From an uncultured Lachnospiraceae bacterium (GTDB taxonomy: Bacteria > Bacillota > Clostridia > Lachnospirales > Lachnospiraceae): DNA of 64,000 nt. The notes under the pieces were generated by a model that did no database searches, was not told the DNA's origin, and was given only the letters and a program-made list of their open reading frames with translations. A program made the position numbers and the translations under genes. The stretch covers positions 1 to 64,000 of the forward strand of contig CAJTTO010000012.1 of NCBI GenBank assembly GCA_910579275.1. The letters run 5' to 3'. Shown one piece after another: positions 35,150-43,613 of this stretch. Numbering within the stretch: position 1 is the first letter of the stretch; each line of letters begins with the position of its first letter.

Positions 35150-35192
35150 ATCCATGACACACTTGTTCAGTTCCATCGTGTAAATATCACCG

Positions 35193-35669
35193 CTATTTTT
35201 TGCTGTCCATAAGCTGCGGATCCACATTATTCAGTCTGCTCACTGCAGTATAATATTTCGAAGCCGCATCCGCAGAAACCTTGCGCTCTCTGACCTCCTT
35301 GCGCTTGGTGCTCAGAGCTACTTCCATAGAAGCCTTGTTCCGCTTCTCCTGTGCCTCTATCGAAACACCTTTGTCAACGGCCTCGCGCACCAGATCCTGC
35401 ATATGCAAAACTTTTTCTTTGTATTGTTCGGGATTCTTCTGTACTTCTTCCCTGACCAGCTCATAGGTTGATGTAAAACCATCATCCAGACGGTTCAACT
35501 CGTCAATCAGTCTGCCCTTTTCATCCATAATGGCATCATACGCCTCCACATCGAACGGTTTCTTTGTGGATGCCTCAAGCTGGCGCTTGTTGATTTCATA
35601 TACTTCATCAAGAACTTCCAGTTTCTTTTCCAGACTCTCTAACATTATCTGCAAATAATTATCTGTCAT
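35193..35669 (-). CDS. FliT/FlgN-like flagellar export chaperone
   Basis: 158 residues, entirely helical and charged, with coiled-coil-like N-terminus (LESLEKKLEVLDEVYEINKR) and conserved AYDAIMDEKGRLIDELNRLDDGF, the pattern of the FliT/FlgN family. It follows fliS by 26 bp in the order fliD-fliS-fliT. Likely chaperone for FliD. Assignment from gene order and fold more than sequence motifs. Confidence 0.75.
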   Translation of the reverse strand: MTDNYLQIMLESLEKKLEVLDEVYEINKRQLEASTKKPFDVEAYDAIMDEKGRLIDELNRLDDGFTSTYELVREEVQKNPEQYKEKVLHMQDLVREAVDKGVSIEAQEKRNKASMEVALSTKRKEVRERKVSADAASKYYTAVSRLNNVDPQLMDSKK

Positions 35670-35695
35670 GTCTGTACCCCTTCCATGCTGTTACA

Positions 35696-36148
35696 TCAGG
35701 TTCCGGTTCTCACATAAGCTGCCGCATTGCCCTGACCGCCTGCCACTCTCGCCTGCGCACTCGGATTGGTCTTGTCACCGGCTACTTTCTTCATAACCTC
35801 TTTCCAATTATCCCTCATGGAACGCAGATGCTTCAGTATCTCCTCCATAATCTCGGGATCTTTGGAGATATTGGCTTCATGACACCGTCTCAATAGATAT
35901 ACATAAACGTTCTCAAAATCCTGCCATACCGGGTATTTCCTATCCAGTGTATCCCTGAAGTTCTGGATAATCTTTTCCACCTTGACAATGTTCTCATGTG
36001 CCTTTGCCGGATCTTTGTTCTCCATTGCTATAACGGCAACATTTCCAAACTTAATTGCCCCATCATAGAGCATCAGCGTCAATTCCGCGGGTGATGCAGT
36101 CATAATTCTGGCATTCTGATATTGTGCATATCCGTTTTGTTTGAGCAT
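35696..36148 (-). CDS. fliS: flagellin export chaperone FliS
   Basis: 150 residues. N-terminal YAQYQNARIMTASPAELTLMLYDGAIKF is diagnostic; four-helix bundle that wraps the flagellin C-terminal D0 helix. C-terminal 25 residues are Gly/Ala-rich. The flagellinolysin, lacking D0-C, would not be a normal FliS client. GAAGGA precedes the ATG; 52 bp downstream of fliD. Confidence 0.95.
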   Translation of the reverse strand: MLKQNGYAQYQNARIMTASPAELTLMLYDGAIKFGNVAVIAMENKDPAKAHENIVKVEKIIQNFRDTLDRKYPVWQDFENVYVYLLRRCHEANISKDPEIMEEILKHLRSMRDNWKEVMKKVAGDKTNPSAQARVAGGQGNAAAYVRTGT

Positions 36149-36200
36149 GAAATTCCTTCTTTCTATTGTATAAAATTACAATTTCCACCTAATATATTAT

Positions 36201-38174
36201 TTATTGTCCCAACATACTTGCAAGCGAATTCTGATTTGACTGCAGCTTGGAAAGTGCAACTTCCATTGCGGAGAATTTCTTGTACCATTTGTCCTCATAG
36301 GCGTCAAGTTTCTTCTGCGCTTCCTTAATCCTCTTGCTGTAATCGTCGTATTCGATCTTCATACGCTTGTCATCATACACTTTGTAGATACTTCTGTACT
36401 CTGTACTATCCATCGTTTTTCTGAGGGAGTTGTACATATCCGTACTCATCGCAGTAAACAGTCCGATTAACTCTTCGGGATTTTCTGCAATCGCTGCCTT
36501 GAGTTCGTTTTCCTTGTCAGAATACTTGTCGTCATCACTGTCGCCAAAGATGTGAAGCGCATTTCTCTCCGCCTTCTCGGTATCGAAATAGCTTCCTGTA
36601 CCAATGCCGAAGTTTACCAGATAAAGTGTCTTTCCGTTCACTTCGTAGCCCTTATTCACAGCGCCTCTCATACACTCCATAACACTGTAGAGGTCTTTGT
36701 CTTTCCTGAGAAGGGAATCCTTGATTGTACCTTCCCACTTCTCCACCTCTTCATCCGACATGGCTTCCTTCTCCTCGTCGGAGAGCATCGGGAATTTCCT
36801 CGCCGAATCGGCGCCGTACAGCTTTGTCACCTCGTTCATGATATCATTGTACTCTGTAATAAAGTCCTTGATCATGTCGTAGATGCCGTCATAGTCCGTA
36901 TCGGTCGTAATGGTTATCGGCTCTTCCGTCTTATCCTTCGCCGTGATGCTGAGGCCATTGACCGTAAATGTATTTGTATCTGATTTGAATGTTGCGCCGT
37001 TTAACTTTATCTCTGCGTCAGAACCATCAATACGCGTGCATGACGATCCATTGCCATACTCACCGACAGCCAGACCGAGATTCTTTAACACGGATTCATC
37101 GCTGTTGCCTGACGCGTCCTCGCCCTCAAGCGTAAAGTCATTGGCTTCGCCGGTCTTTGCAGCACTGATGAAAAACCGCTGGTTCGCCTCGTCAAACGAA
37201 GCATTCACACCGCCCTGTGTCAGTTTGTCAGTAAGGTCGCCAATCTCCATGTCTGCCGTAATCTCGACATACGTAACCTTGGCGTTTTCTCCCTTGCCGA
37301 CTGTAAGTTTCAGCTTTTTCCCTACCAGATCGGAAGCGATATCGCCCACCAAAAAACTGAATCCCTTGTCTTTCTCAGGATCTTTCGTTGCGTGGTTCTT
37401 AAACTTGCCTTCCTCATAAACGGTTCCAAATTTCTCAATTGCTACGCCTTCGACTTTGCCTGCCGCACCGTCTCCAACCGCACATGTATTGTTCAGACCA
37501 AGACCCTGAAGAATCGTCTTCTTCGCACCTGATGCAATGCCGCTGCTGGACATCTCATATCCGCCGGCAGGACCGTCCACGGTAATCTTACCTTCATTGT
37601 AAGACATGGAAATATTAGCTCCGGCTCCTGCTGCCGCAGTATTAAATTCATTGATAAAATCATCCACGGATTTTGTGCTGTCAGCATTTACTGTAAAGCT
37701 GCCGCCGCCAGTGATATTGACGGTCAGCGTACCGTCACCTACTCCGAGATCTGCAAGCGTGGTCTCCGAACCGTCCGTTGCCGCATCTTTATCATAGATA
37801 GGCACATAACCCGAGCTCTTTTTGGAAACCGTCGCACCTGTCAGGTAGCCTCCCTTTGCAGTCTTGAGAACCTCAAGTGACTGTGAACCGTTTACCGCAC
37901 TGTCGCCTGCCGTAATGACAGCTTTTGTCGGATCGGAAACCGTCGTCTTTTTCTTGGCATAGGTTCCTGCAAGTCTCATATTGGACAGTGTATTGCTGTA
38001 AAGCTTGTAAATACGCTTGTTGAGATCCTGCCATATGCTCTGTTTCCACTCAAGCTTCTTCTGGTCATGCTTCAGGTTCGTCACCTTCTGGGCTTTCGCC
38101 TTAACCAACTGCTGTATTACCGAATCCGTATCCATACCTGAATACATACCTGTCATTCTCAATAAATCTGACAT
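36201..38174 (-). CDS. fliD: flagellar filament cap protein FliD
   Basis: 657 residues. N-terminal D0/D1 (RMTGMYSGMDTDSVIQQLVKAKAQKVTNLK) with the FliD_N signature and KQSIWQDLNKRIYKLY; a long variable middle; FliD_C with IKDFITEYNDIMNEVTKLYG; and a coiled-coil C-terminus (YSKRIKEAQKKLDAYEDKWYKKFSAME). Caps the filament and folds incoming flagellin. Second gene of flaG-fliD-fliS-fliT. Confidence 0.96.
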   Translation of the reverse strand: MSDLLRMTGMYSGMDTDSVIQQLVKAKAQKVTNLKHDQKKLEWKQSIWQDLNKRIYKLYSNTLSNMRLAGTYAKKKTTVSDPTKAVITAGDSAVNGSQSLEVLKTAKGGYLTGATVSKKSSGYVPIYDKDAATDGSETTLADLGVGDGTLTVNITGGGSFTVNADSTKSVDDFINEFNTAAAGAGANISMSYNEGKITVDGPAGGYEMSSSGIASGAKKTILQGLGLNNTCAVGDGAAGKVEGVAIEKFGTVYEEGKFKNHATKDPEKDKGFSFLVGDIASDLVGKKLKLTVGKGENAKVTYVEITADMEIGDLTDKLTQGGVNASFDEANQRFFISAAKTGEANDFTLEGEDASGNSDESVLKNLGLAVGEYGNGSSCTRIDGSDAEIKLNGATFKSDTNTFTVNGLSITAKDKTEEPITITTDTDYDGIYDMIKDFITEYNDIMNEVTKLYGADSARKFPMLSDEEKEAMSDEEVEKWEGTIKDSLLRKDKDLYSVMECMRGAVNKGYEVNGKTLYLVNFGIGTGSYFDTEKAERNALHIFGDSDDDKYSDKENELKAAIAENPEELIGLFTAMSTDMYNSLRKTMDSTEYRSIYKVYDDKRMKIEYDDYSKRIKEAQKKLDAYEDKWYKKFSAMEVALSKLQSNQNSLASMLGQ

Positions 38175-38217
38175 TGTAATCCCTCCTACTTACCATCTAC
38201 TATTACTTATTATTTTC

Positions 38218-38673
38218 TCATAGCCTCTGATCAACCATAACACCGGCAAGCTCCATCCGCTTTGCCAGTAAATCCAGGGTCTTTTCAGGCGGTATTTCCT
38301 TAATTACTTCCTGTGTTTCCCGGTCTACCAGCTTAATCGTTATGCGGTTGGTCTTCTCATGAATCCCAAACTTCGCATCCGAATGAGGCAGTGCCGCAGT
38401 AACCTGCTCCATGACTTTTTTCAATCTATCGAGGTCGACGTTCTTCTGCTCGTCAACGAGCTGCTTGTCAGCCTGTATGGACAATGTTACTGATTCGTCT
38501 GATTCTTTCGCTATCTGTACATCCGTTACTCCATCCGTGGATTCCGCCTTTTTCACCTCGGATGCCCTAGGTGCCGGCGTCGACTCTGCTGACTGCTTTG
38601 AAACTTTTTTTGTCTGTTTCTGGGCTGCTGCCGCCATCTGGGTAGCCATCCCTATTGTAGGCTCCATATACAT
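38218..38673 (-). CDS. flaG: FlaG family protein
   Basis: 151 residues from ATG 38673 (GGAGGTG seven nt upstream; two earlier ATGs abut it). The C-terminal 70 residues (KFGIHEKTNRITIKLVDRET then QEVIKEIPPEKTLDLLAKRM) are the FlaG domain. The N-terminus is Lys/Ser/Ala-rich. FlaG affects filament length in other bacteria. First gene of the cap operon, behind a sigma-28-like element and a MITE remnant. Confidence 0.93.
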   Translation of the reverse strand: MYMEPTIGMATQMAAAAQKQTKKVSKQSAESTPAPRASEVKKAESTDGVTDVQIAKESDESVTLSIQADKQLVDEQKNVDLDRLKKVMEQVTAALPHSDAKFGIHEKTNRITIKLVDRETQEVIKEIPPEKTLDLLAKRMELAGVMVDQRL

Positions 38674-38721
38674 GCTCATCACCTCCATGTTTTATGCATG
38701 CGTGGCTACTATCTGTAAAAC

Positions 38722-38838
38722 GTAACAGTTCAGCCTTCGGCTTCCTGTTACGGGCATCAAGCCATACAAAAACATGCCGAGTTGGCCTGATACTTATCAA
38801 CCACTATGTCTTACTCAAATTTTGCAGTAGGGTGCAAA
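38722..38838. mobile_element. MITE type A, copy 2 (right end decayed)
   Basis: Left end GTAACAGTTCAGCCTTCGGC is intact and the internal GCATCAAGCCATACAAAAAC block is recognisable. The right inverted end and target duplication are lost. It lies in the flaG leader, same orientation as the other copies. Confidence 0.75.
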
Positions 38839-38855
38839 TAATAATTTCAATTATT

Positions 38856-38882
38856 ATATCGTCAAATGTTATTGAAAAATTA
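38856..38882 (-). promoter_or_regulatory. sigma-28-like promoter of flaG-fliDST
   Basis: TAAT (38882-38879), 15 bp, GACGATAT (38863-38856). One or two departures from consensus in each box. Confidence 0.55.
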
Positions 38883-38953
38883 ATGTATATCTTTATATTA
38901 TATGAAAATAATGCAAAAAACAACTGTCAATTACATATTTTCCGCGAAAAAAT

Positions 38954-39001
38954 GAAAACAGAAAAAGTTCCCCGTTTTCCGGGAAACTTTTTTCTGTTTT
39001 C
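38954..39001 (-). terminator. flagellin terminator
   Basis: GAAAACAGAAAAAGTTCCC pairs with GGGAAACTTTTTTCTGTTTTC; about 20-bp stem just after the stop at 39020. Confidence 0.8.
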
Positions 39002-39019
39002 ATTTTCCAATATTCAGTT

Positions 39020-40882
39020 TTATGCTGCAAGCAATGAAAGAATCCCCTGCTTTAGCTGGTTTGCCTGCGACAGCATGGACTGTCCTGCCTGAAACATGAT
39101 ATTCCTGTTGGAATACTGTACCATCTCTTTTGCCATGTCGGTGTCACGTATCTGGCTTTCCGCAGCCGTTGTGTTCTCGACAATGTTATTCTCATTCGCA
39201 ATCGTGTGCTCAAGGCGGTTCTGGTAGGCGCCTATCAGGCCTCTCTGTTTAGATATCTTTGCTATCGCGTCGGAAACGCGGTTAATCGCATCTTCCGCCG
39301 TCCGTCTCATAAGCACTGAGATATCATCAATGTCCAGTACGCCTGTATTCATGGCATCTACATGGAGCGCCATTCCGTCAAGCGCATCATTGCCTGACTG
39401 CACCCAGAGCTGCTGATTCCCGCCAATGTAGTTCTTCTTCACCTTGATTGTTTTCTCTGTCGGCGCCCCGTTTGTCGTCGGCAGCTTCTCTGTATCAGCA
39501 GGAATGTTTGTGTCGCTCTCCGTCCTTACGATTCCCTGATTGAACGAATAGACACCGGATGCTCCGGCCGCAAGTGTCTTGTTGCTCCACACAAGGCTGA
39601 ATCCCAAGTCCATCCCATGTGTGTTCTGTCCGAGCACCCCTGACATCGTGTCAGTCGTGTAATTTTCAAGCGTTCCGACTGAAGAAAAATTACCCACAAT
39701 CAATGTGTCCGCCACCGCTCCATTATCGCCTGCATTCAGAACGATGTTTTCGGTAAATGAAAGTGCTTTCGGACGCCCGTTCTCATTCAATATAATCGAG
39801 AAATCACTCGGCACTGATGTAGATACATTCGGGTTGTTAATGCCATTTGCAAGACCTGTGTTTGTTGTATAAATCGTGCTGGTGTCTATTCTGTTTCCGC
39901 CTGTGTGATAGCTTTCATCCACATCATTATTGTTGTAGGCCGTATCCTCATGGTGCACAAGATTGTATGTGACAGAGACGCCGCTGTTATTCCGAACTTC
40001 GTAATTGATTGTATAATACTGGCTGTCCGCATCTTTCTCATGCATTGTCACGGACTGTACAATCTCCATATCCACGTCATTCATCTGATAGGAGAATGTC
40101 CTTGACCAGACATTTTCATTATTCACCACGCTTGCGGAATAACTTGTCGGTGTCATGTTGGAGAAATTAACAGTAAAACTGCATATCGACGTTGTTCCTG
40201 CCGGTGTATATGAGCCCACCAGCTTCGGTGATGACGTGCTTCCTGAACCAAATATAAGATTCCATCTGTTTGTGGAGCCCTGCTGTGTCGATTTCGCCGC
40301 AAGATCCAAGTGGTTTCCTGTATTCCCGGGGCCAAACGGACCTGCTGTAAGTTCACAGTCCATATTGATCTGGTCAAACGGAGGTGTCGGAACCGTGTTT
40401 GGTTTTGACACCGTAATGTTATCATCCAGTCCAACAGTCAAAAACTTTGTCATTGTTTTTTTCTCCATCCCACGGAAGATAAATATTTCATTGAATTTCG
40501 TCGTATCGCCAATTCTGTCAATCTCCGCAAGAATCTGTGTCACTTCATCATTGATACAGCGGCGGTCACTTTCGCTGTTGGTGTCGTTGGCTGCCTTGAT
40601 TGCAAGCTCGTTAATGCGCTGAAGCATATCGTGCACCTCCGACAATGCACCGTCCGCCACCTGACAGAGTGACACACTGTCCTCTGTATTCTGTACGCCC
40701 TGTGACAGACCGCGTATCTGTCTGCGCATCTTCTCCGATATACTTAATCCGGCTGCATCATCTGCTGCCGCATTTATTTTATAACCGCTTGAAAGGTTTC
40801 TGGCTGACTTCGCAAGGGTTCCTCCTGTAATGTTCATCTGACGGTTTGCATTCATTGCTTCTATATTATGTCGTATTGTCAT
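39020..40882 (-). CDS. fliC: flagellin with large beta-rich outer domain (620 residues)
   Basis: Start at ATG 40882, nine nt from AAGGAGG; in-frame codons further upstream are not conserved. D0/D1 (MTIRHNIEAMNANRQMNITG; LSSGYKINAAADDAAGLSIS) and the C-terminal MAKEMVQYSNRNIMFQAGQS are intact. Residues about 165-500 form an outer domain unlike the others in the island: it lacks the ADAGLxGTLxEGAT block and reads as a beta-sandwich (CSFTVNFSN, QYYTINYEVRNNSGVSVTYN, LGFSLVWSNKTLAAGASGVY). No sigma-28 box was found directly upstream; it may rely on read-through from the gene at 41078. Confidence 0.95.
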   Translation of the reverse strand: MTIRHNIEAMNANRQMNITGGTLAKSARNLSSGYKINAAADDAAGLSISEKMRRQIRGLSQGVQNTEDSVSLCQVADGALSEVHDMLQRINELAIKAANDTNSESDRRCINDEVTQILAEIDRIGDTTKFNEIFIFRGMEKKTMTKFLTVGLDDNITVSKPNTVPTPPFDQINMDCELTAGPFGPGNTGNHLDLAAKSTQQGSTNRWNLIFGSGSTSSPKLVGSYTPAGTTSICSFTVNFSNMTPTSYSASVVNNENVWSRTFSYQMNDVDMEIVQSVTMHEKDADSQYYTINYEVRNNSGVSVTYNLVHHEDTAYNNNDVDESYHTGGNRIDTSTIYTTNTGLANGINNPNVSTSVPSDFSIILNENGRPKALSFTENIVLNAGDNGAVADTLIVGNFSSVGTLENYTTDTMSGVLGQNTHGMDLGFSLVWSNKTLAAGASGVYSFNQGIVRTESDTNIPADTEKLPTTNGAPTEKTIKVKKNYIGGNQQLWVQSGNDALDGMALHVDAMNTGVLDIDDISVLMRRTAEDAINRVSDAIAKISKQRGLIGAYQNRLEHTIANENNIVENTTAAESQIRDTDMAKEMVQYSNRNIMFQAGQSMLSQANQLKQGILSLLAA

Positions 40883-40958
40883 GACCATTATCCTCCTTGA
40901 CTGTCGGCCAGAACCTGTTTTCCAAGCTCCTTTTCCATTCCACATATTTTGCCAAAAG

Positions 40959-40975
40959 GACAATTCCGTTTTGTC
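40959..40975 (-). promoter_or_regulatory. GGA-loop hairpin in flagellin leader
   Basis: GACAA-AACGGAA-TTGTC on the minus strand, 76 nt upstream of the start at 40882. Candidate CsrA site. Confidence 0.45.
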
Positions 40976-41005
40976 TCCCCCGGCAATTACCATTTCATAT
41001 TTTTA

Positions 41006-41037
41006 AAAAGGACTGCCATTTTGCTGGCAGTCCTTTT
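41006..41037 (-). terminator. flagellin terminator
   Basis: Perfect 13-bp stem AAAAGGACTGCCA/TGGCAGTCCTTTT, 41 bp downstream of the flagellin at 41078. Confidence 0.85.
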
Positions 41038-41077
41038 CATGGTAGGTATGAACTTTTTCTTCCTGCGGAACTGATGA

Positions 41078-42652
41078 TTACTGTAACAGACTCAATACAC
41101 CCTGGTTCGCCTGGTTAGACTGTGCAAGCATTGACTGTCCTGCCTGCTGAAGGATGTTTGCGTTTGAGTATTTCACCATCTCAGTCGCCATATCTGTATC
41201 ACGGATTGTAGATTCAGCTGCTGTCGTGTTCTCAACGATATTATCCAAGTTATTTATGGTATGCTCTAATCTGTTCTGGATTGCACCGATCATTGACCGC
41301 TGCTTTGAAACATGCGCAATTGCCTCTGCAATAGAATCTATCGCATATGTAGCTGCCGCAGATGTCGTATCCTTTACATTTAGACCATCGATGCCTAATC
41401 CCTTGGTGTCAAGTGCATCTATCTGAATTCCAATCTTGTTGTTCATGTCAGCGTCTGCGCCTGCATGAATGCTGAAGTAGAGAGACTCCTGTGCTGTGTA
41501 TACGCCCTTGTCGAATGCGAAGACAACTTTCTTTGCAGCCGCATCCACTGTAATTCCAGCATCGAAAGTTGCAGCATCTAAGTCGACTGCGGCACCAGCA
41601 TCAGCACCTTTTGCATCCTTAAATGTTATCTCAGCATCAACATCTGAGTTTTGCTTGTTGGCACCAACATTATTTGCCAGCCCCAGCTCCTGACGAATCA
41701 TTTTGTATGCTTGCAAATCTGTAATAAATGATGCATCCTCATCATCTATTCCATCCATGCCCGCATCCTTATTCGTCTTCACCTTATCGACCATTGCACG
41801 GTATATGTTTCCGTTATACTTCACAGTGCTTCCCACGCCTACTTTCTCCAGAATTTTTGAAAGTGTCAGCATATTTTTATCGGTATTTATCTGGGATGCA
41901 TCCGTAACCACTGTATACTGTGTACCATCCAAGTCAATATAAGCGCCTGCCATTGCTGCTGCATTTCCCGTATCTGCATCACCTGCCAACGTAGCATAAT
42001 CTGGTATACCGCCATTTGTAATAGACGCTGTAATTGCATCACGGATAGCCGTAACGCCAGCTTCTGGATCCGCAGCTGTGCCAGCTGCTCCAATACGATA
42101 CTCTTTTCCGGCAATTGTAATGCTGTCACCAAGCTTTAAAACATCCATTGTGAAAGATGCCTTTGTGGCGCTCTCTGCCAGTGACCCCTTGAGTCCTGCA
42201 TCCTTTGCTTCCAGATACTTCGTAACTCTGTCTGCGTCACCTTTTAAAAGATATATCTCATTGAACTTGGTTGTCTCTGCCACTCTGTCAATTTCTGTCA
42301 GGAGCTGGTCAACCTCGTCCTGAATTGTCTGGCGGTCTGATAATGCGTTTGTGCCGTTTGCTGCCTTCACTGCAAGTTCATTCATTCTCTGTAACATATC
42401 ATGCACTTCTGTCAATGCGCCTTCTGCTGTCTGCACTGCACTGATACCATCTTCAGCGTTTGCGGAAGCCTGTGTCAGACCTCTCATCTGCTTTCTCATC
42501 TTTTCTGAAATCGCAAGTCCTGCCGCATCATCTGCCGCACGGTTAATCTTGTATCCTGAAGAAAGCTTCTCTGAAGACTTTGATAAAGTTCCTGTTGTGA
42601 TTCCTAACATTCTGTTTGCGTTCATTGCTCTAAGATTGTGCTGTACTACCAT
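41078..42652 (-). CDS. fliC: flagellin (524 residues)
   Basis: Start at MVVQHNLRAMNANRMLG with AAGGAGGT nine nt upstream. D0/D1 N-terminus to about 165, including LSSGYKINRAADDAAGLAIS. The variable centre, about 220 residues, shares the GDSITIAGKEYRIG and DLDGTQYTVV-type modules found in the tandem flagellins. The C-terminus ends ILQQAGQSMLAQSNQANQGV-LSLLQ. Sigma-28 promoter at 42956-42982 gives a ~300-nt leader with two GGA-loop hairpins. Confidence 0.96.
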   Translation of the reverse strand: MVVQHNLRAMNANRMLGITTGTLSKSSEKLSSGYKINRAADDAAGLAISEKMRKQMRGLTQASANAEDGISAVQTAEGALTEVHDMLQRMNELAVKAANGTNALSDRQTIQDEVDQLLTEIDRVAETTKFNEIYLLKGDADRVTKYLEAKDAGLKGSLAESATKASFTMDVLKLGDSITIAGKEYRIGAAGTAADPEAGVTAIRDAITASITNGGIPDYATLAGDADTGNAAAMAGAYIDLDGTQYTVVTDASQINTDKNMLTLSKILEKVGVGSTVKYNGNIYRAMVDKVKTNKDAGMDGIDDEDASFITDLQAYKMIRQELGLANNVGANKQNSDVDAEITFKDAKGADAGAAVDLDAATFDAGITVDAAAKKVVFAFDKGVYTAQESLYFSIHAGADADMNNKIGIQIDALDTKGLGIDGLNVKDTTSAAATYAIDSIAEAIAHVSKQRSMIGAIQNRLEHTINNLDNIVENTTAAESTIRDTDMATEMVKYSNANILQQAGQSMLAQSNQANQGVLSLLQ

Positions 42653-42674
42653 AAAATTACCTCCTTGTAATTGC

Positions 42675-42718
42675 CATGTGCGACTCCTCACACATGTCCG
42701 ACGGCGATTCCCTTCGCC
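42675..42718 (-). promoter_or_regulatory. two GGA-loop hairpins (candidate CsrA sites)
   Basis: Minus strand: GGCGA-AGGGAA-TCGCC (42718-42703) and CATGTG-TGAGGAGTCG-CACATG (42696-42675), followed by AAGGAGG before the ATG at 42652. Confidence 0.65.
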
Positions 42719-42955
42719 CTTTTTTGTTTCTTTTTTGCCTTATTCAATTTTTATATTCCCCGGAAATTGCTCTCGATTCCATACTGGCATCAACCTCAAG
42801 TTTTTACCGGTTTAATAATCTGTATAAGACTCTTCATCAGCCTTGTACAGTTATTAACAATTTTGCATCACTCTCCTGTTTTAATAAGAAAGTTTCCTTG
42901 ATTAAAAAAATTATAAAATGAAAAACATTCCATTTATTTTTCATTTACATAGTAT

Positions 42956-42982
42956 ATATCGGTCAATTGCAAGTATACTTTA
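42956..42982 (-). promoter_or_regulatory. sigma-28 promoter
   Basis: TAAA (42982-42979), 15 bp, ACCGATAT (42963-42956); near-consensus, for the flagellin at 41078-42652. Confidence 0.85.
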
Positions 42983-43039
42983 TAGTTTTCTGACAATTTT
43001 TCATATTTTTTCTTTTGCACATACGATTCGGGCAATTTG

Positions 43040-43098
43040 GCAGATTCCTTCAAGGGCGTAAGGCATTAAAAAAACCGCCGTGCAGCACACGCGGCAGT
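43040..43098 (-). terminator. terminator block, copy 1 of a duplicated segment
   Basis: Starts GCAGATTC, then TTCAAGGGCGTAAGGCAT, then a hairpin built on CCGCCGTG/CACGCGGCAG with A and T runs (43068-43103). It terminates the 62-residue gene. A ~60-bp imperfect copy lies at 43358-43418. Confidence 0.75.
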
Positions 43099-43108
43099 TT
43101 TTTCATTT

Positions 43109-43297
43109 TCATTCTTTAATTCTGTCAATTTCCGTGAGGTTTACACCCAGACTTGACAATGTAACTTTCAATTCCATATATCTTTTATGCATCGAATCAT
43201 ATACATCCGGATTGGTTTCCCTGACCGGAATCATCCAGTCCTGCAGTCTTGAAAATTCAATAACGGAATCCCTTATGATATCAGCCGCACTTGGCAT
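43109..43297 (-). CDS. small GVNLTxIDxIKE-family protein, paralogue 1
   Basis: 62 residues from ATG 43297 (GGCAGGTGAT upstream); the longer frame to 43570 crosses the duplicated terminator and is rejected. MPSAADIIRDSVIEFSRLQD starts a helix-rich protein ending SSLGVNLTEIDRIKE. It is clearly homologous to the two proteins at 54793 and 55013: MPxxxxI at the start, a central aromatic/Met pair (W/Y-M), and the common C-terminus. I do not recognise the family. No signal peptide. Flanked by flagellins. Confidence 0.8.
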   Translation of the reverse strand: MPSAADIIRDSVIEFSRLQDWMIPVRETNPDVYDSMHKRYMELKVTLSSLGVNLTEIDRIKE

Positions 43298-43357
43298 ATA
43301 ATCACCTGCCTTTCCTGTAAGATAGCACGTACCTTCATCGCTTTCGTTTTCATCATA

Positions 43358-43418
43358 GCAGATTCTTTCAAGGGTGTAAAGCATCAAAAAAAGAACCACC
43401 GCGCAGCACACGCGGCAG
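43358..43418 (-). terminator. terminator block, copy 2 of the duplicated segment
   Basis: Same order as copy 1: GCAGATTC, TTCAAGGGTGTAAAGCAT, hairpin with CACGCGGCAG (to about 43427). It follows the flagellin at 43614. The two copies bracket the 62-residue gene. Confidence 0.7.
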
Positions 43419-43613
43419 TCCTTCCTATATGTGAAATGGTAAGTACCAATTTCAAGCATATGTAACGCAATTTGTAGTTGTTTGTGGGAACCGGCTGCCT
43501 CACACGAAAGGCTGTTGGGAATACCCACTCTGCGGGCACAGTCTTGTGCAGTTTTGTCTGCCAGTCCCAATCTTTCCTATATCCGTCCAGAAATCCTGTG
43601 CGGATTATTATGA

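Noticed and set aside
43298..43570. N-terminal extension of the 62-residue protein to 153 residues
   Set aside because: The extension crosses a terminator repeat, has no homology to the paralogues and the internal ATG has its own Shine-Dalgarno.
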